This document shows positions 52,579 through 60,489 of a DNA stretch of 64,000 bases, piece after piece (position 1 is the first letter of the stretch; every line of letters begins with the position of its first letter). The notes beneath the pieces are model-generated. The model was given only the letters and a program-made list of their open reading frames with translations, was not told the DNA's origin and did no database searches. The stretch comes from JAAFHI01 sp039793685 (GTDB taxonomy: Bacteria > Acidobacteriota > Blastocatellia > Chloracidobacteriales > Chloracidobacteriaceae). Both the position numbers and the translations under genes were made by a program. The stretch is taken from contig JBDRAL010000003.1 in the NCBI GenBank assembly GCA_039793685.1, positions 13,289 through 77,288 on the forward strand, written 5' to 3'.

Positions 52579-53192
52579 TGATCCGGACGACACTCGAACC
52601 GGAGCAGTTCCCCGGCCAGCGCCAATCCGACCTCCGCCATCGCGGCGCTTTCGGTTTGGCACCCTTCCTTGATCCACTGCAACGCCATCTGGGAAATGCC
52701 GCTGACCACTCCGAGCGCCAGCATGCGGGTGAATTCGGTTTTCGGTACGTCGATCAATTCGAGGATGATGTCCGCAATTCGCGTGATGGCTTCGTTGACC
52801 CCGTCGTCCACCCGCTGACTGACACCGCGAATTTCCAATAAAAATACCCGTGCGGACCGCAGGTCGGCTTGCAGCGCCGTGAAATAGGCGACCAGCATCG
52901 CCCGCGCGCGTTCCCGGCAATCGTGGTGACACGGCTCGGACGGGGGCGTGATGGCCTCGATCAGCCCGAACGTGACCGTGGTATAGGCTTCCAGCAAAAG
53001 GGCTTCGGCGTTTTCAAACGACTCGTAGAAGTATCGCTGCGTCAGTCCCGCCGCTTCGCAGACATCCCGCAGGGTCGTATTGTGATAGCCGCGTTCCGAA
53101 TACACGGAAAGCGCCGCCTCGACGAATTTCCGGCGACGCTCCGCCTGTCGTTCCTCAAGCGGCACGCCGCGGTACGGTCTGGAAGAAGTCAT
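52569..53192 (-). CDS. TetR-family transcriptional repressor
   Basis: 207 residues from the ATG at 53192 (the frame is open to 53240). The N-terminal helix-turn-helix is FVEAALSVYSERGYHNTTLR with DVCEAAGLTQRYFYESFENA, typical of TetR. The rest is an all-helical ligand domain. It lies 55 bp after the flavin monooxygenase gene on the same strand, so both are likely one operon. Two dyads in front of that operon are good operator candidates. A ligand related to the monooxygenase substrate would be expected. Confidence 0.9.
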   Translation of the reverse strand: MTSSRPYRGVPLEERQAERRRKFVEAALSVYSERGYHNTTLRDVCEAAGLTQRYFYESFENAEALLLEAYTTVTFGLIEAITPPSEPCHHDCRERARAMLVAYFTALQADLRSARVFLLEIRGVSQRVDDGVNEAITRIADIILELIDVPKTEFTRMLALGVVSGISQMALQWIKEGCQTESAAMAEVGLALAGELLRFECRPDHQG

Positions 53193-53247
53193 GCGTTCCG
53201 CAACCTTTTTCGGAATGAGAATCCGGCCAGGATGATACACGGCCGGC

Positions 53248-54708
53248 CTATCGAACCGTGCTGAATTTCAGATTGGGATCGTCCACCACGCCCTTGCGGA
53301 GCATTTTGACGTCGGCGAAGTAGTTCCAGCCCATCGCCCACGGAGCCTGATCGCCCTGTCGCGGCAGCGTCGCGATGGACCGCTGGACGTAGCCCGCGCC
53401 GAAATCGAGAAACGGACGCGTCGGCATGTCCGGGTCCACCTGCGGCACGCAGATGTCGAGTTTTTTGGCATCCATGTGATCCAGCAGGCGGCAGAAATGC
53501 TCGCACAGGAGGCCGACTTTCAGGGTCCACGACGAAGCGGTGTAGCCGATGGCCAGCGCGTAGTTCGGAATTCCGCTGAGCATCATGCCCTTGAAGGAAA
53601 CCCGTTCCTGAATCCTGACCGGCTCGCCGTCCACTTCCAGCCCGATTCCGCCGAGCGGGAGCAGGTTCAACCCCGTCGCCGTGACGATGATGTCGGCTTC
53701 AAGCACTTCGCCGTTTTCCAGCTCGATGCCGGTTTCGGTGAACGTCCGGATGTGGTTCGTCACCACCGACGCCTTGCCCTCCTTGATGGCCCGGAACAGG
53801 TCCCCGCCCGGCACCGCGCAGAGCCGTTGATCCCACGGGCCGTAGGGCGGGTTGAAGTGAACGTCGATGGGATAACCCGGCGGAAGCATTCTGGAATTGA
53901 CGTACCGGATGAACGCGCGGGCCGCTCCCGGAAAACGCTGGCAGAACTGGTAGAGCAGTCGCTGCCGCAGAATGTTCTTGTGCCGAATGAACCGGTGCGC
54001 GCGGTCCCGCCCGAGCAGCCGACGCAGGCGCGGCGCCCAGGGGTCGTGTTCGGGAACCGGAAGTACATAGGTCGGCGTGCGTTGCAGCATCACGACGTGC
54101 GCCGCCGTTTCAGCCATTGCCGGAACGAGCGTCACCGCCGTCGCGCCGCTGCCGACGATGACCACGCGCTTGCCCGAATAGTCAAGGTCCTCCGGCCAGC
54201 GCTGCGGATGAATGACCGGCCCCTGAAACCGCTCGCGACCTTTGAATTCGGGGGTAAAACCCTCGTCGTAGCGATAGTAGCCCGTGGCCGAAAAAATCCA
54301 CTTCGCCTCGAATTCGAGCGCCTCGCCCGTGTCCTGCCGAACCGCCGAGACATACCACCGGGCGGTTTTCGAGGACCACCGCGCGCCGGTCACCCGATGC
54401 CGGAAGCGGATATGCCGGTCAACGCCGTATTCGCGCACGGTTTCCATCAGATACGCCTTGATGGACGGACCGTCGGCAAGGCAGCGGCTGCTGTCCCACG
54501 GCTTGAAGTCGTATCCGAACGTGAAAAGGTCCGAATCCGAGCGAATGCCGGGATAGCGGAACAGATCCCACGTCCCGCCGAGGTCGTCGCGCGATTCCAG
54601 AATGACGAAGCTCGTCCCCTTCCCGCGCCGGGTCAGATGACAGGCCGCGCCGATTCCCGAAATTCCGGCGCCGATGATGAGAACGTCTACCGCTTCCGCC
54701 GATTGCAT
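53248..54708 (-). CDS. Flavin-containing/Baeyer-Villiger-type monooxygenase
   Basis: 486 residues, FAD- and NADPH-binding. The FAD motif is IIGAGISGIGAACHLTRRGK, with the following GGTWDLFRYPGIRSDSD segment. The NADPH motif is VVIVGSGATAVTLVPAMAET. It resembles EthA/FMO-type Baeyer-Villiger monooxygenases that oxidise ketones or sulphur/nitrogen compounds. The canonical FxGxxxHxxxW/P fingerprint appears as FQGPVIHPQRWPEDLDYSGK. First gene of an operon with a TetR repressor; inducible by an unknown compound. Confidence 0.88.
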   Translation of the reverse strand: MQSAEAVDVLIIGAGISGIGAACHLTRRGKGTSFVILESRDDLGGTWDLFRYPGIRSDSDLFTFGYDFKPWDSSRCLADGPSIKAYLMETVREYGVDRHIRFRHRVTGARWSSKTARWYVSAVRQDTGEALEFEAKWIFSATGYYRYDEGFTPEFKGRERFQGPVIHPQRWPEDLDYSGKRVVIVGSGATAVTLVPAMAETAAHVVMLQRTPTYVLPVPEHDPWAPRLRRLLGRDRAHRFIRHKNILRQRLLYQFCQRFPGAARAFIRYVNSRMLPPGYPIDVHFNPPYGPWDQRLCAVPGGDLFRAIKEGKASVVTNHIRTFTETGIELENGEVLEADIIVTATGLNLLPLGGIGLEVDGEPVRIQERVSFKGMMLSGIPNYALAIGYTASSWTLKVGLLCEHFCRLLDHMDAKKLDICVPQVDPDMPTRPFLDFGAGYVQRSIATLPRQGDQAPWAMGWNYFADVKMLRKGVVDDPNLKFSTVR

Positions 54709-54769
54709 GCGATGGCCTCCATCCGGTGGGTTTTCATTTCAAGACGATGTGAAGAAAGAAAAACGAGCG

Positions 54770-54793
54770 AAGTGACATCAAACGATGTCACTT
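54770..54793. promoter_or_regulatory. TetR operator candidate 1
   Basis: A perfect 10-bp inverted repeat AAGTGACATC-AAAC-GATGTCACTT, between the probable promoter and the monooxygenase start. It is well placed to block transcription. Confidence 0.7.
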
Positions 54794-54797
54794 TCAA

Positions 54798-54826
54798 ATC
54801 TGACTTCAGCGGATGTCAGAAGTCAA
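54798..54826 (-). promoter_or_regulatory. Monooxygenase-tetR promoter overlapped by a second operator
   Basis: On the minus strand, a -35 TTGACT and a weak -10 TCAGAT are spaced 17 bp apart. The dyad TGACTTC-N11-GAAGTCA (54801-54825) covers the whole promoter spacer and shares TGACATC with operator 1. This suggests two repressor sites. Confidence 0.5.
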
Positions 54827-54895
54827 CATAAATTTCTGGTAACGGTTCAGAGTTCTCTGCTGATGTGGTTTTTGACGAATGAAACCGGTAACCAA

Positions 54896-55140
54896 ACAGG
54901 CGCGGATGCGCCGTCAGGTAATAGCCCCACCCGTGAGGGTGGGGTCGGTATCGGATAAAACGCCGAGCCGCAACGCGGCGACACAGGGAAAATGGACAGT
55001 GAGCCGGAGTTTCATCGCCAATTGTCCACTGTCAATTCTCCATTCACCTGTGTGTCGCGTCTTCGACGCTCTGAAACCTGCCTTGACGCCACCCCACCCT
55101 CACGGGTGGGGCTATTACCTGTCGGCGCATCCGCGCCTGT
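54896..55140. repeat. 245-bp palindromic element (MITE- or structured-RNA-like)
   Basis: Terminal inverted repeats 54896-54945 and 55091-55140 are 50 bp long with one mismatch, starting ACAGGCGCGGATGCGCCG. Each arm contains its own hairpins (GGCGC-GGAT-GCGCC and CCCCACCC-GTGA-GGGTGGGG). The 145-bp interior carries further pairing (GCGACACAGG with CCTGTGTGTCGC). No open frame. It sits in the 524-bp spacer between umuC and the monooxygenase gene; the rest of that spacer (55141-55232) shows nothing else. Confidence 0.8.
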
Positions 55141-55232
55141 CCGTGGCAGTTTCGGCCCGTTGTTATTACCGAAACAATTTTTCAAAACCCACCAACGGGA
55201 GCCGCTGAACCGTTCCAATTTCCGATTCGGTT

Positions 55233-56522
55233 TTATGAGCGGGTGGAACGGTCGCGGATGACGAGCAGTTCGTTCCAGCGCGTGGTGTAGCGCGGCGTCC
55301 GGTGGGCCAGCCGCATCCGCCACGGCTGGTTCTTCTTCCCTTCCGCGGCCATCCGCAATGTTTCCGGGCCGAACCGCGCGTTGATGGCGTCCATCGCGCG
55401 CTGCGCCGCCATCTGCCGCTCGGTCAGCGGCGCGTGAATCAGGTTCTGCTGCTCGACGGTCGCCGGACGCAACTCCAGCAGCGTTACGCCGAGTTTGTGG
55501 TAGCGAAAATCCGGTTTGTAGATGCGGGCCACCGCGCGCTGCGCCGCCGCCACGAAATCGGGCGTAAAGTCGGTCGCACGGCCAAGGTATTCGACCGCCG
55601 CCGCGGCGTACTGCGGGACGTTCGCGAACCGGTTCGTCGTGATGAACACCTCAATGACGCCCGCCGTTGCTTCCTGCCGCCGGAGCCGCGTCACCGCGCG
55701 GGTCGCATGCATCGCGGCGGCTTCCAGCAGCGATTCCAGATCGGTCACGACCCGTCCGAAACCGCGCGATGAAATCAGGCTTTGACGCGGCGGCGGCGGG
55801 TCTTCCAGTTCGAGACACGGGATCCCGCGCAGTTCGAAGGCCGTCCGCAGGCCGGTGATGGTGAGTTGCGTCCGCAGCCAGCCGTCGTCGGCGTCGCGCA
55901 GGTCGCGGGCGGTTTTAATGTCGTGGCGTTTGAGCATCGGAACGCGCCGCCGGCCGATGCCCCACACGTCTTCAATCGGGACGCTCTCCAGAACTTCATC
56001 AAGGTCCGGCGCGTCGGTCAGGTCGGCGATGCCGTCGTTGTAGCGTTTTGCGACGGTCTGGGCGATTTTCGCGAGCGTCTTCGTCCTCGCAAACCCCACC
56101 CGCACCGGAACGCCGGTCCACTGAAACACCCGGTCGCGGATGATCCGCCCCAGTTCCGGCCACGGCTGGCGCGGCGGTCCGGTGAACTGAAGAAAGCACT
56201 CGTCAATCGAATAGCGTTCGACGTCCGGACAGAAGCGTTCGAGAATCGCCGTGATGCGCCGCGACAGATCGCCGTAGAGTTCGTAGTTGCTCGACAGCAT
56301 CGCGACGTTGAAGTGCCGCAGCAGGTCGTCGCACTCGTGGCGCGCCTCGCCCATCTTGATCTTGAGCTTTTTGGCTTCCTCGGAACGCGCCACCACGCAG
56401 CCGTCGTTGTTCGACAGCACGACCACGGGGCGGCCTTCGAGCGACGGGTCGAACACCCGCTCGCACGAGACATAGAAATTCCGGCAGTCCACCAGGGCGT
56501 ACACCCGGTCGGCGGTCCGCAT
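55233..56522 (-). CDS. umuC: DNA polymerase V catalytic subunit UmuC (Y family)
   Basis: 429-residue translesion polymerase. YALVDCRNFYVSCERVFDP starts the palm domain, SNNDGCVVARSEEAKKL follows, and the catalytic acidic pair lies in RYSIDECFLQF. The helix-hairpin-helix region is EDVWGIGRRRVPMLKRHDI, and the little-finger domain ends the protein. SNNDGC and the length identify UmuC rather than DinB. The ATG at 56522 has GGAGG 8 bases upstream. It follows umuD with 21 bp between them, so the two form one operon, presumably under SOS control, though I found no clear LexA box. Confidence 0.95.
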   Translation of the reverse strand: MRTADRVYALVDCRNFYVSCERVFDPSLEGRPVVVLSNNDGCVVARSEEAKKLKIKMGEARHECDDLLRHFNVAMLSSNYELYGDLSRRITAILERFCPDVERYSIDECFLQFTGPPRQPWPELGRIIRDRVFQWTGVPVRVGFARTKTLAKIAQTVAKRYNDGIADLTDAPDLDEVLESVPIEDVWGIGRRRVPMLKRHDIKTARDLRDADDGWLRTQLTITGLRTAFELRGIPCLELEDPPPPRQSLISSRGFGRVVTDLESLLEAAAMHATRAVTRLRRQEATAGVIEVFITTNRFANVPQYAAAAVEYLGRATDFTPDFVAAAQRAVARIYKPDFRYHKLGVTLLELRPATVEQQNLIHAPLTERQMAAQRAMDAINARFGPETLRMAAEGKKNQPWRMRLAHRTPRYTTRWNELLVIRDRSTRS

Positions 56523-56543
56523 CGGCGTCACCTCCGCGCGGCG

Positions 56544-57029
56544 TCAGCGGCGAAACCGTCCGTTCGAAAGAAAGTTGCGGACGACGCCCGTTACCACGCC
56601 CCAGACCTGAAACGCATGCTCCGGCGTGATGTCGAGCGGCGGAAACGCCGTGTTTTCGGGCATGAGCCGGACGCGGCGTCCGACGACGTTCAACCGCTTG
56701 ACGGTGAACTCGCCGTCCACCACGGCCACGACGATTGAACCATCGGCGGCATCGAGCGAACGGTCCACGACCAGAATGTCGCCCGAATGAATGCCCGCGC
56801 CGAGCATGGATTCGCCCTGCACCCGGACGAAAAACGTCGCCTCGGGATGCTTGACGAGCAGATCGTTGAGGTCGAGCCGGATGTCCTGCGTGTCTTCCGC
56901 CGGAGACGGAAAACCCGCCGAAACTGGAACATCGAAAAATGGAAGCGGTCGCGGCGCGTGAATCTCGCCGCGCATGAATTCGACCACCCGCGTGTCGGAC
57001 GCGGGCGTCACCGGTGAGTCGGTACGCAT
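56544..57029 (-). CDS. umuD: UmuD, self-cleaving subunit of DNA polymerase V
   Basis: 161-residue LexA-like peptidase (S24). The self-cleavage bond is A38-G39 in DVPVSAGFPSPAED. The catalytic dyad is S74 in VQGESMLGAGI and K111 in VDGEFTVKRLN. RecA filament-stimulated cleavage would give the active UmuD' partner of UmuC. It has no DNA-binding domain, which excludes LexA. It is the first gene of the umuDC operon. The promoter region upstream holds a dyad (GCGACC...GGTCGC near 57060-57090), possibly a regulator site. Confidence 0.93.
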   Translation of the reverse strand: MRTDSPVTPASDTRVVEFMRGEIHAPRPLPFFDVPVSAGFPSPAEDTQDIRLDLNDLLVKHPEATFFVRVQGESMLGAGIHSGDILVVDRSLDAADGSIVVAVVDGEFTVKRLNVVGRRVRLMPENTAFPPLDITPEHAFQVWGVVTGVVRNFLSNGRFRR

Positions 57030-57139
57030 CAGGTTGTATCCCTTCGTTCGTCGTCGGCGACCGACGGGGAGCGCGGTCGCGTCTTCTTCTTTTTTCTGAT
57101 GACCCCATCCTAGCGGTGAACGGGCGGAGAGACAATCCG

Positions 57140-57381
57140 AAGTCTGGAGTCCGGAGTCGAGAGTCTGGAGTCAGGCAAACGATGAATGATGAATGATGAA
57201 CGCGGAAGTGAAAAAATCCGGAGTTGAAAAAACGGTGGGAGCTTTTGGAAAAAAATGACTTGATGAGAAATGCGAAAATCGGACGCTCAACCCCGGACCC
57301 GCTTTTTTCTTACTTCATCGTTCATCATTCATCATTCATCGTTTGTCTGACTCCAGACTCACGACTCCAGACTCCAGACTT
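57140..57381. repeat. Giant two-layer inverted heptamer hairpin
   Basis: Arms 57140-57202 and 57319-57381 are 63-bp inverted copies with three mismatches. The outer layer uses GAGTCTG-type units and the inner layer GATGAAT units (three copies per arm). The 116-bp loop is A-rich with no gene. It lies in the 525-bp spacer between divergent umuD and a secreted-protein gene. Further CCCTG/ATCCC repeats follow at 57386-57415. Confidence 0.9.
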
Positions 57382-57554
57382 TTTCTGATCCCTGTTCCCT
57401 GACACCTGATCCCTTTTCCGGATGCCTGTTCTTTGCAACCGGACCGACTTCCGGTAAAAAGGGCGGGTGGCGTTTTCCCCGTACGACGCCTGTTTCAAAT
57501 CACTTCAAACTGTATCGCGTTCAAAGTGGATTCCACCTCGCGGAGGATGATTCA

Positions 57555-58895
57555 GTGCAGCCTCGTTCATTTTCAGCCCGACTTTTCAGTCTTGGAATGG
57601 CGACCGTTTTTTGTACCGGCGCATTCGCATTCGCCCAAACCCCGATCAACCGCAAACCGCTCGGCAAACCGTCGTCCGGCAGCCCGATTTTTTTAAAGGA
57701 AAACGGCGCCAATAACGGCGCAACCAGCACGCCGCTTCCGGAAAACGCCGTCACGACCGCCGGGGCGCTCTGTCCGACGACGCGCGCGAATGTCTGGGAC
57801 AACGGGGCGTACAACACGGTCAACGCGCTTGCCTCGGCCGACATTCCGGACTTCCAGGGCCGAACGGCGGATGATTTCGTCGTGACGGCACCGACCATCG
57901 TCTACATCGTGACGGCGGATATGGTCTGCTCACCTGGGTTGTACACCGGGAAACTCGACATCCTCCCGACCGACGCGAGCGGCAACGGGCCGTCCAACAC
58001 CGAACCGCCGATCATTTCGCTGACCTCGACGCTGTATCAGCAGATCGGTACCCAGTTAGGAGCCGAAATCCGCCGCTACACGTTCTTTGTCCCGAACGTC
58101 ACGTTCCAGCCGGGCCGTTACTGGGTCAATCCGTATTTGTCCGGGCTTGAGGGACGGTCGTTTTTCGGTACGTCGAACGGCGCGCAGCCGAGCGCCGGGC
58201 AGCCCGGCTATTTCAGAAGTACCCAGTTCGGGTTTCCGACCTGGACGGCGACCAACTCGCCCTCCATCAACATCGGCCCGAACTTCGCCTTTTCGGTCGT
58301 CGGCTGTCCGCTCGCGGGTAACGCGCAGGAAGTCAACGATCAGGTGTCGTTCAACGTCACCCAGCAGGGCCTGAGCGGGACCACGGCCTTCGTCTGCACG
58401 CTGCCGCCGCGCAACTACCAGTCGGTGCCCTTCACGATCAACGCCACGGTGACCAACACCGGCGCCAACACGCTGAGCAACGTCTTCTATCAGGTCATCG
58501 AACTGCGCGAAGCGACCGGCGTGGCCCCGATCAATCCCTTCCGGTTCGGGACAGCCAGCGATTTCAACCCGAACAACTGCACCGGCGGCCTCGTCGGATC
58601 GTTCCAGCCGATTGCCTCGACGATGAATCCGGGCGATTCAGTACCGACCGTGCTCCAGATTTTTCTTCCGCAGTTGCGGCGGTTCCGCTTCGTCGTGACC
58701 GTCGGAGCGACGGTCGCCCCGGCCATTCCATCCTCGACCGGGAAACGCGGTCAGGTCACGATCGGGAAACTGGCAATTGAAACCACCGGCTTCGACAAAA
58801 CCGGACGTCCCATCGTTTCCAGTACCTTCACCCCGGCCCCGGATGCCCCGGCGACGCTGACGGTCGGCGGCACGAGCGGGAAAGCCGCGAAGTAA
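57555..58895 (+). CDS. Large secreted protein of unknown function
   Basis: 446 residues starting at GTG (57555) with GGAGG upstream. The signal peptide ends AFAFAQ near residue 28. The mature part is beta-rich, with Thr/Asn/Gly abundance. One stretch (ADIPDFQGRTADDFVV, then YTGKLDILP and RRYTFFVPNVTFQPGRYWVN) resembles secreted proteins that describe a GlyGly-type or choice-of-anchor layout. Four cysteines could form disulphides. The segment NATVTNTGANTLSNVFYQVI resembles an Ig-like/CARDB domain. No sorting signal is seen at the C-terminus. Function unknown. Confidence 0.72.
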   Translation: MQPRSFSARLFSLGMATVFCTGAFAFAQTPINRKPLGKPSSGSPIFLKENGANNGATSTPLPENAVTTAGALCPTTRANVWDNGAYNTVNALASADIPDFQGRTADDFVVTAPTIVYIVTADMVCSPGLYTGKLDILPTDASGNGPSNTEPPIISLTSTLYQQIGTQLGAEIRRYTFFVPNVTFQPGRYWVNPYLSGLEGRSFFGTSNGAQPSAGQPGYFRSTQFGFPTWTATNSPSINIGPNFAFSVVGCPLAGNAQEVNDQVSFNVTQQGLSGTTAFVCTLPPRNYQSVPFTINATVTNTGANTLSNVFYQVIELREATGVAPINPFRFGTASDFNPNNCTGGLVGSFQPIASTMNPGDSVPTVLQIFLPQLRRFRFVVTVGATVAPAIPSSTGKRGQVTIGKLAIETTGFDKTGRPIVSSTFTPAPDAPATLTVGGTSGKAAK

Positions 58896-58900
58896 AGAAA

Positions 58901-59080
58901 AGTCTGGAGTCTGGAGTCGAGAGTCTGGAGTCAAACCAGACAAGGAGACAAGGAGACAAGGAGACAAGGAGACAAGGAACGTTCCGGTGGCCAGTCGCCA
59001 AGTCAAGGCTTCTTTCTCCTTGTCTCCCGGTCTCCTTGTCTTTTTCCGGACTCAAGACTTCCGACTCCAGACTCCAGACT
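58901..59080. repeat. Two-layer inverted repeat hairpin between convergent genes
   Basis: Outer heptamer arms 58901-58932 and 59049-59080 (32 bp, three mismatches, GAGTCTG family). Inner arms are made of the octamer GACAAGGA (five perfect copies at 58939-58978) and its imperfect inverse at 59015-59040. The structure starts 5 bp after one stop codon and ends 4 bp before the stop of bchI, so it fills the junction completely. Confidence 0.9.
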
Positions 59081-59084
59081 GTTT

Positions 59085-60251
59085 TCAGCCGCCGAACACC
59101 TTCTCCATTCCCCAGCGGATCTTGTCGCCGCCGTCGGTGCGGTCGAGCGGGTCCTTGCGGAGACGGTGGCGGAGCGAGAGGACGGCAACCGTCTTCACGT
59201 CTTCCTCGGTGACGGCGGAGCGGCCTTCGAAGGCGGCGTTGGCGAGCGCGGCGTTGAGCAGGGTGAGTTCGCCTCGGTGGCCGTCCACTTCGAGCGCGAC
59301 GCAGAGTTCGGCGATTTTATGAAGGATGGCGTCCGGAACGTCGATCCGGTCGAGGTTGGCGCGGGCGGAAACGAGCCGCGCGCGAAGTTCTTCCTGCTCC
59401 GCGTCGTACCGTTTGCAGAAGCCCGCCGGATCGCGTTCGAACTCGGTCCGGCGCTTGACGATTTCAACCCGCGTGTCCACGTCGCCGATGGTCCGGATTT
59501 CGGCCATCAGACCGAACCGGTCGAGCAACTGCGGCCGGAGTTCGCCTTCCTCCGGGTTTCCCGAACCGATAAGCGTGAATTTGGCCGGGTGGACGATGGA
59601 AATTCCCTCGCGTTCGACCACGTTGACGCCGCCGGCGGCGGAGTCGAGCAGGAGGTCCACGAGGTGGTCTTCCAGCAGGTTCACTTCGTCAATATAAAGA
59701 AAGCCGCGATTGGCCTTGGCGAGCAGTCCGGGTTCGAAGGCTTTCTGGCCGTGGGCGAGGGCGCGTTCGATGTCGAGCGTGCCGCACACCCGGTCCTCGG
59801 TCGCGCCGAGCGGAAGATCCGTCACCGGCACTTTTCCGACGACTTGCGGCAGTTTCGCCTTCGGACCGGCGTCGCGGCACACGTCGCACAGCCCGGCGGG
59901 CTTCTCCGGCGGACAGTGGTACGGGCAGTCGGCGACCATCTCGATGCGCGGCAACACGTCGGCCAGCGCCCGGACGGACGTGGATTTCGCCGTTCCACGA
60001 TGGCCGAGAACGAGAATCCCCCGGATGTTCGGGTTGATCGCGTTGAGCAGCAGCGCCCGCTTCATTTCTTCCTGCCCGAGAATCGCCGTGAACGGAAATA
60101 CCGGGAGGGCGTCCTTCACCGAAGCCGGTTTCGGCGCGACAGGAGCGGAGGTTGCGCCTTTCTTCTTCGGCGCGGCGGTGGCGGTCTTTTTCGGGGCGGT
60201 TTTGGAAACGGCGACGGGAGCCGGAGAGGTCTTCTTGTTCTTTGTCGGCAT
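59085..60251 (-). CDS. bchI: Magnesium chelatase ATPase subunit I
   Basis: 388-residue AAA+ ATPase that, with BchD and BchH, inserts Mg2+ into protoporphyrin IX, the first committed step to (bacterio)chlorophyll. Walker A is GHRGTAKS (residues 83-90), Walker B is FLYIDEVNLLEDH, and VDLPLGATEDRVCGT-like VTDLPLGATEDRVCGTLDIE and SGNPEEGELRPQLLDRFGL are diagnostic. A cysteine-bearing insert follows Walker A (C109, C113, C122, C125), as in BchI of several anaerobic lineages. Residues 1-45 are a Lys/Ala/Pro-rich extension. The D and H subunits are not in the window. A cobalt-chelatase-like role is less likely but possible. Confidence 0.88.
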   Translation of the reverse strand: MPTKNKKTSPAPVAVSKTAPKKTATAAPKKKGATSAPVAPKPASVKDALPVFPFTAILGQEEMKRALLLNAINPNIRGILVLGHRGTAKSTSVRALADVLPRIEMVADCPYHCPPEKPAGLCDVCRDAGPKAKLPQVVGKVPVTDLPLGATEDRVCGTLDIERALAHGQKAFEPGLLAKANRGFLYIDEVNLLEDHLVDLLLDSAAGGVNVVEREGISIVHPAKFTLIGSGNPEEGELRPQLLDRFGLMAEIRTIGDVDTRVEIVKRRTEFERDPAGFCKRYDAEQEELRARLVSARANLDRIDVPDAILHKIAELCVALEVDGHRGELTLLNAALANAAFEGRSAVTEEDVKTVAVLSLRHRLRKDPLDRTDGGDKIRWGMEKVFGG

Positions 60252-60489
60252 TGGCGCTCAAGGAAAAGTATGATGGAGTACACTTGCTTTTTCACCATAC
60301 TTCGTCAATTCGGAAATGCCAACGCGCGACGCGATGGCGTGGAACGGACCACGACCGCGTGGGGCTGTTGCCGCGGCGTTTCCAGGAATTCCATGAAATA
60401 TTTATCCAGTATTTAATTTTGATTTTCCAGATAACAACGGCTACAAAGATGTAGCCCGCAATTTCCTCCACCCGCCTTGAGGGCGTCAC

